A stretch of 64,000 bases of DNA from positions 1 through 64,000 of the forward strand of contig NW_027197009.1 of NCBI RefSeq assembly GCF_038502225.1, read 5' to 3'. Positions 33,326-45,498 of this stretch are shown here, piece by piece; the first letter of the stretch is position 1, and each line of letters starts with the position of its first letter. The translations under genes were made by a program, and so were the position numbers. The stretch comes from Cherax quadricarinatus. Lineage: Eukaryota > Arthropoda > Malacostraca > Decapoda > Parastacidae. Under the pieces are notes generated by a model. It was given only the letters and a program-made list of their open reading frames with translations. It made no database searches and was not told the DNA's origin.

Positions 33326-33404
33326 AACAATGAAGATCGCATCCCAGACTTGTCATTGTTAATTTTTGAGCTAGTGTATATGTAATGTGGGAGTTTTGTA
33401 TACA
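33326..33404 (+). ncRNA. Conserved two-hairpin block (first of four)
   Basis: Hairpin 1: AACAATGA (33326-33333) with TCATTGTT (33353-33360), loop containing the conserved GCATCCCAGACTTG. Hairpin 2: TGTATA (33375-33380) with TATACA (33399-33404), loop with conserved TGTAATGTGGGAGTT. Other copies keep both stems despite changes: AATAATGA/TCATTATT at 34571-34606, and GTATATATG with TGTATATAT at 33939-33971. It is not a clear box C/D or H/ACA RNA, because the boxes are not conserved. Confidence 0.45.
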
Positions 33405-34433
33405 TTTGTGGTGTTTGAGGTGTTAATGTTTGGGGAGGAGGTGGTGGTGGTATTTTAGACGTAATATCTGGTGTATATATATATAGTTTGAAAAAATACT
33501 AACAAAGAAAAAGAAATGATTATAGTGTTTAAGGAAGGTGATGGCAGTAAAGTAGATATTACTTATATATCGACTATAGAATTTTTCTTGGGAGAAATGT
33601 CAATGTATTTGAATTATTTGTTTATTTTACAGGTTGGTGATGAATTAGCGGGCAAGTGTGAGTGACGGAGTTTGTTATAGGAAGCAAGTGTGGAGTACTG
33701 CTGGTGGTGGTAGTGTTGGTGGTGATTATGCTGCTGCTGCTGCTGCTGCTGTGTATTAAGATAAGTAATGTTTTATGTTTGTGTAAAGTGTTTGTTTGAG
33801 AGTTATAGGGAGAATAGTGTTCTGGGGATGAAGATAGTTTTTGTTTGAGGAGACAAAAATAACTTTGTATTAAGGTTTGAAACACGGATCAAATAATGAA
33901 GGTCGCATCCTAGACTTGTCATTGTTAGTTTTTGAACAAGTATATATGTAATGTGGGAGTTATGTATATATTTGTGGTGTTTTGAAGTCTTAATATGTGT
34001 AGTGGAGTTGTATATGAAAAATTTAGGGATTTGATGAGAGAAATATCAATATTATTGAATGTTGTAGAGAGGATTCGATTGAGTTCGGTTGAGGCAGCGA
34101 GTATAATGAGTTATTATTGAAAGGCGTGTATGAACATTTATTTTAAATATAAAATATTTTATAATAATTTTTGATATATTATTTATTAATGGATATGTTT
34201 TTATTTTTCAGGTTTGAGGTTGTGGGGTGACTGACTTTGTTAGAGGCAGCGAGTAGAAGGAATTAATGTTGAAAGGTGTGTATTTTTGGTTTTAGTTTTT
34301 GTAAGTGTTGAAAATAGTTATGTTTAGTAATATTTATTTATATTTCAGGTATGTGAAGGTGACGAGTAATTGGCGGCTGATTGAATCAATGATTGTTGTG
34401 TAGAGGCAGAGTGTAATGATGTTTTAGCGGGAA

Positions 34434-34462
34434 GACTGACTGACTGACTGACTGACTGACTG
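34434..34462. repeat. Short (GACT)n microsatellite
   Basis: About six GACT units inside an exon-like unit, the same motif as at 21048-21108. Confidence 0.9.
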
Positions 34463-35810
34463 AGTGAAGGGAGCTGTTAGTGCTTTATTTAAAGTTGAGT
34501 ATTATTGTTTATTGATGAGCTTCTGGAAAATAAAGTAATTTTTTGTGCATTTAGGGTTGAAACACTGAATAAATAATGATAGTCGTATCCCAGACTTGTC
34601 ATTATTAATTTTAGAGCAAGTGTATATGTAATGTGGGAGTTATGTATACATTTGTTGTTTGAGGTGTTAATACTTGTTGAGTTAAGTAAATTTTTTTTGA
34701 GATAATGGCAGGTATACATGTAGTATCTGATAATTTATTTGTATTAGATATTAATTTGTAAAAAATGAGTTTTTAGTGATTGAAATGTCAGTAATGTATT
34801 TTAAATGATTGTTTATATTTTTAAGTATTAGTAATTGTTTTCTTTTTTTGTTGCAGGTTAATAGAGATGGAGGACGAGAGTTTTTGATATGGTGATTGAT
34901 TGGTACTGATTAGCAGAGGCGGAGAGAATTGAGGAGCTAATAGTGAAAAGTTAAGTATTAATAATTTTAGTTTAAGAAATAGATATTAAGTAAATATAAT
35001 TAATTTGATGATAGAAGTACAAAGAAATCGAGTGAGTTATTTTATAAGATAAGATAAGATTCCAAAGGGCCTTTTATGCATAGCATTAATGGTAAGGCTT
35101 AAGATGAAGTTAAAGTAAATAAACAGTAAATATTTTAATAGAGATGTTAAGAATTAGAATCAAGTATTTGAAATAGATGTTATATGGTTATTATGTAGCT
35201 ATGGATTGAGTGTAATAGTGTTAAGTAATATAATGAAATTAATAATTGTTTAACCTCTCTCAAAATATTAAATATTATTTTTGAGTAATTTTTAAGAGTA
35301 GTTTAGTAAATTGATGAAGTATTGGTCAAAGTTTGAATAGGTTATGTAAACTGGAATAATTGATTTTGTTAAAGTTAGTTAGTTAGTTACTGAGAAAATT
35401 GTTTATAATTGAAATGTAAAATATCAGTTTATTTTTATAGGTTTTTTGAAGCGTGCGTGGCGGTGATGGCGGCAGCAAGAGTGGCGTTGGTCAATTTGAT
35501 GTAGATCATGTTAGAGGGAGGGAATTAATCAATTGTTAGAGTATTTGAAGATAATTAGTTATTGAATCTAAGTGAGGTATAATAGGTTTTGGTGAATTGT
35601 GGACTGAGCATTGTGAAAGCCATATTGACTTTAATCACTGAAGGAGTGAAGATACTGCTGCTGGTGTCCAGACCAAGTTTAGACTAATAGCTACAAACAT
35701 AGTTAATGATGAAGGTCGCATCCCAGACTTTTCATTGTTAATATGACTGCAAGTGTATATATAATGTGGGAGTTTATATACGTTTGTGGTGTTTGAGTTA
35801 TTACGTTGAG

Positions 35811-38010
35811 GCTTGTGTTTTGGAAATAGCGGGTATTCATGTACTTTGGATTGGTTTATTTGTCGCTGTGAAATGGTTAGTAACATTGTTTGTGAAACAT
35901 GATACCAATAAATAGATTAGTTATGTTTTGTAGGGTTTATTATAATGAAGGGGAAGTGGTAGGATTATAGAGCTTGTGGGAAATTGAGTGTAGATTCAAT
36001 TCCCAAAATGAAGAAACCTTATATGAGGCATATATATGATATATTGTAATGAAATTTTATAATAAAAAAAAAAAAAGTATTTGTATTTTTTGTGTATTTG
36101 AAATATGTTGAGAATGTTAAAAAGTAAAATATTTGTTATGTACAGAAAATTGAAAATAAACATTATGAAAATGTATGTTAAAATTGGGAAAAAAATTACT
36201 TAGCATTAGTGGAATGTGAAGAATTTTTAAAAGATATTTGAAATGATATAATTATTTGAACAAGTTTATTAGTCAATTTTTTTTTTTTTTGCACAATATT
36301 CTATTCAAAGTAATGAATGTCATGAGAATAATGAAGTGAAAATGTCATATGTGAATAGATAAATAAGTTTTGAGATTAGGTGCAGTATTATCAATGGTAA
36401 ATTAAAAGTTAATATTACAGCAAATGATTTTTAGTACTAATGAGGGCAAAAATGACGACAATAAATTGAAATAACATGTTTGAAGCAAATAAACATACTG
36501 AGAATGTTTTGTAATAAAAGATAGAAATGATTCAAATAGGAATTGAATGTTTAATTGAAATAGATATGATGAGTGACAATAAGAAATTATTATAATCAAG
36601 GGGGAAGCGCCAAACATGGAGGATTATACAGCGCCTGGGGGGGGGGGGATGTGGAAGGCATTCAGGTTTAATTCGGGGAACTGGAGCACAGATTCAATTC
36701 CCTAAATCAAGAGCCCCTTAGCAACATCAAGGAACCTTCCTTGAGGGGGACAGTAAGCAAAATAAATGTATTGATTAATTAGAACCATTGTAAAAACAAA
36801 AATGTTAAATATGAGAAAACTACTTTTATCATAATCAAGGATGAGGAAAGTAAAATAATTCAAATCAATTTATTAAAGTATAAAGTAAGTTAATACAAAT
36901 AAGTTGTAAATACATCATTATGAATCAGTGACTAAATTTATTATAATAACTTTTATAGTTTGTGGTTTATTTTTTGTTAATCGAAGATGACTTGTCAGAG
37001 GCAACAACAATATTGAAACATTAGAATGCGTGATATTCATAATGCCTCAAATTTATTAGAATGTTTAACATGTACACAATTGATCAAACATTAACCTGGG
37101 AAGTGAACCCTTTTCCACTCCCCTCTTTCATAGAGAGAGAGTATCCTAAGGGGGGGAAACCTTGACACTGGAATAGCTCAAATGAAACTGGCAGCGGAAG
37201 CCTTTTATGGCATCAGTGCCGCTTACATCTCACCTAGTCCCCCACCCCCCTAGTGGCTAGAGAAACAAATCTTAAAATGTATTAACAAGTGGCAAACATA
37301 TTTTTACTCGCCACACTTGATTGTTTGTTGTTTTTAAAGCGGGGGATAGACTAAACAGAAAATGGTATTGGTGTTTTGTAATTTTTAATGCGAGAGAGTA
37401 TTTTAGACAAGTTTGTATAAATAGGGGAGTGTGGTTTTTATGACAGGCGCTTAATAAAAAATGCGCAATACTCAGAGGAGAATTTATAAAACGAAGTTCA
37501 GCAAAGGACAAAAAACCACAATCTTTTTCGAAATATTCAAACATGGGAATACGAGATTGGTTAATGATGGGAAAAAATGAGTGTACATTTTATGATTTTT
37601 AATCACAATACTTTGGGGGTAGCCCAAAAAACAATGTTCCTGTACATTTAGTAAAAATTAATAAGCGCAATTTAATTTGCCTAACCCAATTAAAGATATA
37701 TTTTACAATTTGTTTACAATATACAAACCCCCCCCCCCTTTGACTGGGGGGCTTAAAATCCTGAAGTTGCTCCTGGTGTCGCAAAATAATCGAAAAACAA
37801 TAATTATTTGTTTTTATGAAAATGTTAAACATTTTTTCTGAATATTTTAGTCGCAAAAACAAAAATTTTTCCCATATGGCACAGGCGTCGACTGCCCCTC
37901 ACCCGGTAAACTTTGTTTATTTTGAATGTAATTTTTTTCACTATTTAAATTTTTTAGAAGTTCTGTATCGATAGGTCTAATTCCTCAGACTCTCTTCACA
38001 CCATCTTTTA
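35811..38010. other. AT-rich unassigned DNA
   Basis: Nothing recognised except the reverse SINE at 36587-36748. C- and G-tracts occur near 37155, 37240 and 37730. Confidence 0.5.
36587..36748 (-). mobile_element. 164-bp SINE, copy 3 (reverse)
   Basis: The reverse complement begins CCCCTCAAGGAAGG at 36748 and ends in TTGATTATAATAA at 36587. Flanks GACAATAAGAAA (36575-36586) and GACAGTAAGCAAA (36749-36761) are a degraded TSD. P1 has one mismatch; P2 and P4 are kept. Confidence 0.82.
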
Positions 38011-38014
38011 GGAG

Positions 38015-38158
38015 TGAAGAAGAGCAGGGGAGGTACGTAGAATGAAAGGGGGGTAAAGCCGCCAGAATTGATGGGATCATGACAGAAATGTTAAAAGGCA
38101 GCGAGGGATTTATAGTGTTGGAGTGGTTGGTACTTTTGTTCAATAAATGTATGAAGTA
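38015..38158 (+). mobile_element. RTE-like LINE scrap
   Basis: 144 bp match the finger region of the RTE-like ORF at about 42955-43085 (ATGAAAGGGGGTAA, GATTGATGGGAT, GAGTGGTTGGT, AATAAATGTATG). It is cut off where the Tigger-like sequence begins. Confidence 0.7.
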
Positions 38159-39808
38159 GTAGGGATTCACCAGCACGGCTTGCAATAGCTGTGTGAGGGT
38201 GATTTTCATCAAAAAAGGTTTGCACTTCAAGCCACTTTGCACACATTTCCTTAATCTTTGTAGTAGGCAACTTCTTCAATTTCTCTCTCCCCTCCTCTGA
38301 ACCAGTTTCCTCAGGTGTGGCTTCTTCATTGTCCTCTTCCACATCCTCCCCACTAACCTCCAACCCCCAAGGACTTTCCCCAATGCCACATTGGATTCCT
38401 CAACTGGCATAGGATTCCCAGGGTTTAGCCTCAAACCCTTCAAAATCCCTTTTGTCTAGACATTCTGGCCACAGTTTCTTCCAAGCAGAGTTCAAATAAG
38501 GTTTACACAATTGAGGATATTAAAGTGATCTCTCCAAAACTCTCTTAGAGTCAGTTGAGTTTCTGAGGTCATTTACAAAGCACCTTTCAAACATAGGTTT
38601 TGTGTACAGTTTCTTGAAGTTGGAAATAACCTGCTGGTCCATGGGCTGCAGGAGAGAGAGTGTCTAAAACACCAGGAGGCACTAATTTCTTTTCAGTGTG
38701 TAAACCAGTTATAGAAAAATTCCCTAGTGACCCATGCCTTACTGTTTGCCCTCCACAGCACACACAAATTCTCCTTGAGGACATTCTTTTGTCTGAACGC
38801 TCTGGGAGTTTCAGAGTGATACACTAATAAAGGCTTCACTTTGCAATCACCACTAGCATTGGCACACATGAGAAGAGTAAGCCTGTCTTTCATAGGCTTA
38901 TGTCCTGGGAGTGCCTTTTCCTCCTGAGTAATGTAGGTCCTGCTTGGCATTTTCTTCCAAAACAGGCCTGTTTCATCACAATTAAACACTTGTTCAGGTT
39001 TCAGTCCTTCAGTTTCTATGTACTCCTTGAATTCCTGCACATATTTTTCAGCCGCTTTGTGGTCCGAACTGGCAGCCTCACCATGCCTTATCGCACTATG
39101 TATGCCACTACACTTCTTAAATCTCCCAAACCAACCTTTGCTGGCCTTTAAATTCACTCACATCATCACTAGTTGCAGGCATTTTTGTAATTGAATCCTC
39201 ATGCAACTTCCTAGCCTTTTCACTTATGATCACTTGAGAGATGCTATCTCCTGCTATCTGTTTTTCATTTATCAATACGAGTCTCTCAACATCTTCCATC
39301 ACTTGCGATCTTTGTTTCGAAAACACAGTTAAACCTTTGGCAACAACAGCTTCCTTGATTGCCTTTCTGGTGCCCACAATAGTAGCGATGGTTGATTGGG
39401 GTTTCTTGTACAACCTGACCAGGTCGGCGATACGCACTCCACTTTCATACTTATCAATGATCTCTTTCTTCATTTCTATTGGAATTCTCACCCTTATTGG
39501 TGTAGGGGTTGGCACTAGAAGCTTTCTTGGGGCCCATGGTCACTTATTTTCCCAAAACACCACCGAAAAACACTGTAATAATACGAAATATTCCGATTGT
39601 ATGCTTGGATGTTACCGCGGAGGCTGGCTGGTAAACAATGGCACGGGCAGCACATGTGAGGCTGGCTGAGGGCGCACATTGGACGTGTCTCGGACGAAAA
39701 TCAGTGAGCGGGTTTTTAAGCGGTATGCGAGGCAAAATTTTTGCGATTAAAGCAAGCGTTATGCGGATTAATCGTTATGTGGTGCCATCGGTATGCAGGG
39801 GTCCACTG
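38159..39808 (-). pseudogene. Tigger/pogo-like DNA transposon with broken transposase
   Basis: The right terminus reads CATACCG then, reverse-complemented, a CAGTGGACCCCTGCATACC inverted repeat next to TA, as in Tigger elements of the Tc1/mariner superfamily. The transposase starts at the ATG at 39537 (MGPKKASS), then after a frameshift continues IRVRIPIEMKKEIIDKYESG (psq-type helix-turn-helix) and a CENP-B-like second DNA-binding part. In another frame (38693-39157) follow GWFGRFKKCSGIH, FNCDETGLFWKKMPSRTY (first catalytic Asp of the DDE domain) and LLMCANASGDCK. Further pieces reach 38160. At least three frameshifts are present. The C-terminal catalytic part and left inverted repeat are missing. 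It would have cut and pasted DNA in the nucleus at TA sites. Confidence 0.8.
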
Positions 39809-39809
39809 T

Positions 39810-40110
39810 AGTTTTGCTAGTATCTTTTAGTAAATTCTTTGGTAATTAAGCCTAATCTGAACTGCTTTTCAATTTGGTATTTCTTATTAATAGATTTGAG
39901 GATACTTTTTGTTAGCCATGGGCTGTTTAGCCTCTTTTCTGTGATCCGTTTCGTTTTGACTGGCCAATGTTTGTTGTAGAGGTTTTAAGGTTTTATGTAA
40001 AAAATTTTGATATCTTCATCGATATTATTACTGTCGTCTAGCGTTCTCTGCCAATCGATGGCACCTAGAGCTAGTTTTAGCTTGTTTATCCATGTCTCGA
40101 GTCAATGACC
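39810..40110 (-). mobile_element. Fragment of CR1/Jockey-type LINE, EN-RT linker
   Basis: The reverse-strand translation gives WINKLKLALGAIDWQRTLDD, then LNSPWLTKSILKSINKKYQ, a typical endonuclease-RT linker. One stop. It abuts the Tigger-like terminus. Confidence 0.55.
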
Positions 40111-40124
40111 CTCCCGACAACAGC

Positions 40125-40400
40125 ATCCCTACTCCTCCCTCAGTGTGAGCACTGTATTTCCCACCTCCAAGAGATGACAAGTACAAAAGTTGATTTCTAT
40201 TTGTCTTTTATTATCACACTAGCCATCTCCCACCAAAGTAAAACAAAATAGAAGAAACACATTTACCATCATTCATTCACTTGCTGTCTTGCCAGAAGTG
40301 TGCTAACATTCCAGTTCAGATGGCCCCTCTGAATGAAAATACTACTACTACTACTACTACCCACCTCCAGGGCTCAAGTCCAGCTAATTGAGTTCCCTAA
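40125..40400 (-). mobile_element. RTE-like LINE 3' UTR fragment
   Basis: Matches in reverse the 3' UTR of the element at 41236-44736 (CCACCAAAGT, CATCATTCATTCACTTGCTGTCTTGCCAG, CCACCTCCAGGGCTCAAGTCC-like blocks). A (CTA)n run lies at 40341-40361. Confidence 0.65.
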
Positions 40401-41235
40401 ATACCTTCATGATAGTGAAATATTGATGATATCTTCATCTCCCCAGGTAATAGCTTGCTTGTAGTATGTGTTTGGAAATTGGAACCACATATTCCTCCCA
40501 GCCAAATTTGCATAATCGGGTTAAATTCGTGAGCGTTACACCCGAATTTACATCTGTAATTAATGCACTATTTACTTTGTGTAAAAATAAAATCACGTAC
40601 TACATCACTTTTTAACCCTTTCGGGGTTTCGGCTGTACTAGTACTGCTTACGTGCCACGATTTTTGACGTCCTAGTATGCATAAATTCTAGCGCCCTCGA
40701 ATCTAGCAAGAGAATGCTGGTAGGCCTACATATGAAAGAATGGGTCTATGTGGTCAGTGTGTGTGCAGTATAAAAAAAATCCTGCAGCACACAGTACTTA
40801 ATGAGGACAAAAAAAACTTTGACCGTATTTTTGGTTTAAAACAACGAGTTTGCACTATATTTTCGTATGGTATTTATTTGTTGTATTCTAGTTTTCCTGG
40901 TCTCATTGTATAGAATGGAAGACATATTACAGAAATAGAGATGATTTTGACTGGTTTTACAATAAAAAGTACCTTGAAATTGAGCTCAAAGTAGCAGAAA
41001 TGTTTCATTTTCACCAAAGTTCAAAAGTAAACAAATCATGCTAATGTTATTTTAGTGCCACGAATGTCTTTCTTGTTTATTCTCGACCCTATTTGGAAAA
41101 TGGCATCTTCTGAAATTTGTGTGAAATTGGCAAAATTCTGACCACTTTATTGGACACCTGAAATCGGTAAATCGGTGGTTTCTTGTACTCATTCAATAGG
41201 AAAAATGGAGTTTTAGTGAAATAGTTATGATTTTT

Positions 41236-44200
41236 CTTTTTCTGTCTCATAAACACGCTAAGATAACAGGGATATCTTGCTACTCCTACTTACACTTTGG
41301 TCACACTTCACAGACACGCACATGCATATGTATATATACATACATCTAGGTTTTTCTCTTTTTTCTAAATAGCTCTTGTTCTTTTTTATTTCTTCTATTG
41401 TCCATGGGGAAGTGGAAAAGAATCTTTCCTCCGTAAGCCATGCGTGTCGTATGAGGCGACTAAAATGCCGGGAGCAATGGGCTAGTAACCCCTTCTCCTG
41501 TATACAATTACTAAAAAAGAGAAGAAGAAAAACTTTATAAAACTGGGTTGCTTAAATGTGCGTGGATGTAGTGCGGATGACAAGAAACAGATGATTGCTG
41601 ATGTTATGAATGAAAAGAAGTTGGATGTCCTGGCCCTAAGCGAAACAAAGCTGAAGGGGGTAGGAGAGTTTCAGTGGGGGGAAATAAATGGGATTAAATC
41701 TGGAGTATCTGAGAGAGTTAGAGCAAAGGAAGGGGTAGCAGTAATGTTAAATGATCAGTTATGGAAGGAGAAAAGAGAATATGAATGTGTAAATTCAAGA
41801 ATTATGTGGATTAAAGTAAAGGTTGGATGCGAGAAGTGGGTCATAATAAGCGTGTATGCACCTGGAGAAGAGAGGAATGCAGAGGAGAGAGAGAGATTTT
41901 GGGAGATGTTAAGTGAATCTATAGGAGCCTTTGAACCAAGTGAGAGAGTAATTGTGGTAGGGGACTTGAATGCTAAAGTAGGAGAAACTTTTAGAGAGGG
42001 TGTGGTAGGTAAGTTTGGGGTGCCAGGTGTAAATGATAATGGGAGCCCTTTGATTGAACTTTGTATAGAAAGGGGTTTAGTTATAGGTAATACATATTTT
42101 AAGAAAAAGAGGATAAATAAGTATACACGATATGATGTAGGGCGAAATGACAGTAGTTTGTTGGATTATGTATTGGTAGATAAAAGACTGTTGAGTAGAC
42201 TTCAGGATGTACATGTTTATAGAGGGGCCACAGATATATCAGATCACTTTCTAGTTGTAGCTATACTGAGAGTAAAAGGTAGATGGGATACAAGGAGAAT
42301 AGAAGCATCAGGGAAGAGAGAGGTGAAGGTTTATAAACTAAAAGAGAAGGCAGTTAGGGTAAGATATAAACAGCTATTGGAGGATAGATGGGCTAATGAG
42401 AGCATAGGCAATGGGGTCGAAGAGGTATGGGCTAGGTTTAAAAATGTAGTGTTAGAGTGTTCAGCAGAAGTTTGTGGTTACAGGAAAGTGGGTGCAGGAG
42501 GGAAGAGGAGCGATTGGTGGAATGATGATGTAAAGAGAGTAGTAAGGGAGAAAAAGTTAGCATATGAGAAGTTTTTACAAAGTAGAAGTGATGCAAGGAG
42601 GGAAGAGTATATGGAGAAAAAGAGAGAAGTTAAGAGAGTGGTGAAGCAATGTAAAAAGAGAGCAAATGAGAGAGTGGGTGAGATGTTATCAACAAATTTT
42701 GTTGAAAATAAGAAAAAGTTTTGGAGTGAGATTAACAAGTTAAGAAAGCCTAGAGAACAAATGGATTTGTCAGTTAAAAATAGGAGAGGAGAGTTATTAA
42801 ATGGAGAGTTAGAGGTATTGGGAAGATGGAAGGAATATTTTGAGGAATTGTTAAATGTTGATGAAGATAGGGAAGCTGTGATTTCGTGTACGTATAGGGC
42901 AAGGAGGAATAACATCTTGTAGGAGTGAGCAAGAGCCAGTTGTGAGTGTGGGGGAAGTTCGTGAGGCAGTAGGTAAAATGAAAGGGGGTAAGGCAGCCGG
43001 GATTGATGGGATAAAGATAGAAATGTTAAAAGCAGGTGGGGATATAGTTTTGGAGTGGTTGGTGCAATTATTTAATAAATGTATGGAAGAGGGTAAGGTA
43101 CCTAGGGATTGGCAGAGAGCATGCATAGTTCCTTTGTATAAAGGCAAAGGGGATAAAAGAGAGTGCAAAAATTATAGGGGGATAAGTCTGTTGAGTGTAC
43201 CTGGTAAAGTGTATGGTAGAGTTATAATTGAAAGAATTAAGAGTAAGACGGAGAATAGGATAGCAGATGAACAAGGAGGCTTTAGGAAAGGTAGGGGGTG
43301 TGTGGACCAGGTGTTTACAGTGAAACATATAAGTGAACAGTATTTAGATAAGGCTAAAGAGGTCTTTGTGGCATTTATGGATTTGGAAAAGGCGTATGAC
43401 AGGGTGGATAGGGGGGCAATGTGGCAGATGTTGCAAGTGTATGGTGTAGGAGGTAGGTTACTGAAAGCAGTGAAGAGTTTTTACGAGGATAGTGAGGCTC
43501 AAGTTAGAGTATGTAGGAAAGAGGGAAATTTTTTCCCAGTAAAAGTAGGCCTTAGACAAGGATGTGTGATGTCACCGTGGTTGTTTAATATATTTATAGA
43601 TGGGGTTGTAAGAGAAGTAAATGCGAGGGTCTTGGCAAGAGGCGTGGAGTTAAAAGATAAAGAATCACACACAAAGTGGGAGTTGTCACAGCTGCTCTTT
43701 GCTGATGACACTGTGCTCTTGGGAGATTCTGAAGAGAAGTTGCAGAGATTGGTGGATGAATTTGGTAGGGTGTGCAAAAGAAGAAAATTAAAGGTGAATA
43801 CAGGAAAGAGTAAGGTTATGAGGATAACAAAAAGATTAGGTGATGAAAGATTGAATATCAGATTGGAGGGAGAGAGTATGGAGGAGGTGAACGTATTCAG
43901 ATATTTGGGAGTGGACGTGTCAGCGGATGGGTCTATGAAAGATGAGGTGAATCATAGAATTGATGAGGGAAAAAGAGTGAGTGGTGCACTTAGGAGTCTG
44001 TGGAGACAAAGAACTTTGTCCTTGGAGGCAAAGAGGGGAATGTATGAGAGTATAGTTTTACCAACGCTCTTATATGGGTGTGAAGCGTGGGTGATGAATG
44101 TTGCAGCGAGGAGAAGGCTGGAGGCAGTGGAGATGTCATGTCTGAGGGCAATGTGTGGTGTGAATATAATGCAGAGAATTCGTAGTTTGGAAGTTAGGAG

Positions 44201-44736
44201 GAGGTGCGGGATTACCAAAACTGTTGTCCAGAGGGCTGAGGAAGGGTTGTTGAGGTGGTTCGGACATGTAGAGAGAATGGAGCGAAACAGAATGACTTCA
44301 AGAGTGTATCAGTCTGTAGTGGAAGGAAGGCGGGGTAGGGGTCGGCCTAGGAAGGGTTGGAGGGAGGGGGTAAAGGAGGTTTTGTGTGCGAGGGGCTTGG
44401 ACTTCCAGCAGGCATGCGTGAGCGTGTTTGATAGGAGTGAATGGAGACAAATGGTTTTTAATACTTGACGTGCTGTTGGAGTGTGAGCAAAGTAACATTT
44501 ATGAAGGGATTCAGGGAAACCGGCAGGCCGGACTTGAGTCCTGGAGATGGGAAGTACAGTGCCTGCACTCTGAAGGAGGGGTGTTAATGTTGCAGTTTAA
44601 AAACTGTAGTGTAAAGCACCCTTCTGGCAAGACAGTGATGGAGTGAATGATGGTGAAAGTTTTTCTTTTTCGGGCCACCCTGCCTTGGTGGGAATCGGCC
44701 GGTGTGATAATAAAAAAAAAATAAAAAAAAAAAATA
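41236..44736 (+). mobile_element. RTE-like LINE, 3.5 kb
   Basis: It has a 5' UTR (41236-41557), an EN-RT coding region, a ~265-nt 3' UTR and a poly-A tail broken by T residues. A longer 5' end of the same family lies in reverse at 53725-53935, so this copy is slightly 5'-truncated. Fragments of the family are scattered throughout the window. Confidence 0.88.
41558..44468 (+). pseudogene. RTE-like EN-RT polyprotein with one frameshift
   Basis: Frame 41558-42922 carries an APE endonuclease: GCLNVRGCS, ALSETKLKG, SVYAPGEE, VIVVGDLNAKVG, SLLDYVLVD and ISDHFLV. It then has a basic linker and ends at a premature stop. Frame 42942-44468 carries the RT: GKAAGIDGIKIEMLK, YRGISLLSVPGKVYGRV, EQGGFRKGRGCVDQ, FMDLEKAYDRV, GLRQGCVMSPWLFNIF and FADDT (43698-43712). 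The thumb and a basic C-terminus end it. A single indel near 42890-42920 separates them; otherwise both are open. The short EN-RT architecture, the lack of RNase H and the GxRQGCxxSP/FADD signature fit the RTE group. The protein would act in target-primed reverse transcription. Confidence 0.88.
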
Positions 44737-45012
44737 ATAGTTATGATTTTTGTCAACTAGTACATTGGAATTGGCCGAAAATAGGGCTCAAAGTGGGCAA
44801 AATCGCTGATGCGTAAACATCGTCGAGACCGCTAACTTTGCGAGAGCATAATTCCCTGAGTTTTCCATCAAATTTCATACTTTTGGTGTCATTGTGATTG
44901 AGAAGAGATTCTCTTATCTTTTCATAAGAATGTTTTTTTTTTTTTTTTTTTGAAATTTTGGCAACCCTGAGAACAAGTCTCTGAGAGGGCCTGGCAACCC
45001 CCAAAGGGTTAA

Positions 45013-45498
45013 TTGCTGTATTTCTGGGTTTATAACTATGAAAAATAGAATATAACAAACCTATAACTATTTTCATGAATGGAATAACCAAGTTGTTAAC
45101 CCTTGACTAACAAACACACATGTACCATCTTCGAAAATTATAAAAATCATTATTATTTTTTACTATCATCATTAATACTGTACTATAATTATTACATAAG
45201 AATATTTTCAACATCTGTATATAAAACCTTTTTCCTACATAAAACAGCCCTTTATTATACCTAACTACTAACTACTATTAACTTCTATTTTTTTATATTA
45301 ACATAGTGGCTGTTTCCAGAGGCTTTTGCCGTCGTTTACACCATCCCTGTCTTGCCAGTGATATGCCTACACTACACTTAAAAAATAAACATATCAACAC
45401 CCCCTCCTATATTAACTTTTAATATACCTTCCTAATACAATTATTTCATACACAAAACTATTGCACACACTAACGAGTGTCCAATACGACATTGTTAC
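45013..45498 (-). other. Possible 3' UTR of host gene
   Basis: AT-rich sequence downstream (minus strand) of the exon at 45499-45690. The minus strand contains an AATAAA signal at about 45251-45256. No coding sequence. Confidence 0.35.

Larger units (their letters stand above)
33070..35810 (+). repeat. Tandem array of exon-like units with conserved structured block
   Basis: Four blocks of about 115-125 bp (33311-33425, 33871-33995, 34551-34673, 35691-35804) are strongly alike, while the DNA between them is only loosely similar. Upstream of the blocks are polypyrimidine-AG sites followed by GT/GC-rich segments: AG at about 33077, 33202, 33631, 34212, 34349, 34859 and 35441. Some have good donors (ATT/GTAAGTATT near 33144; AAAG/GTGTGTATTT near 34275). 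This looks like a multi-exon non-coding transcript with duplicated exon-intron units. No reading frame is conserved between units. Confidence 0.5.
41221..44751 (+). repeat. Target-site duplications flanking RTE-like LINE
   Basis: ATAGTTATGATTTTT occurs at 41221-41235 and 44737-44751, 15 bp exact (16 with the preceding A). Confidence 0.93.
40612..45012 (+). mobile_element. piggyBac-like non-autonomous element (TTAA target site)
   Basis: The left edge is TTAA (40612-40615) then CCCTTTCGGGGTTTCGGC. The right edge is CCTGGCAACCCCCAAAGGG then TTAA (45009-45012). The inverted ends CCCTTTnGGGG and the TTAA duplication are the signature of piggyBac-type transposons. Internal sequence outside the inserted RTE (40616-41235, 44737-45008, about 0.9 kb) has no ORF. 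About 180 bp of it (40860-41040) recur in reverse near 53345-53560. Confidence 0.65.

Noticed and set aside
33326..33404. Box C/D or H/ACA snoRNA
   Set aside because: A perfect box C-like TGATGA is seen only in the fourth copy (about 35706) and there is no matching box D or ACA; structure is kept but the boxes are not.
42478..42915. Minus-strand ORFs opposite the RTE coding region
   Set aside because: Shadow frames of the plus-strand EN-RT with Phe/Leu/Ser bias and no domain.
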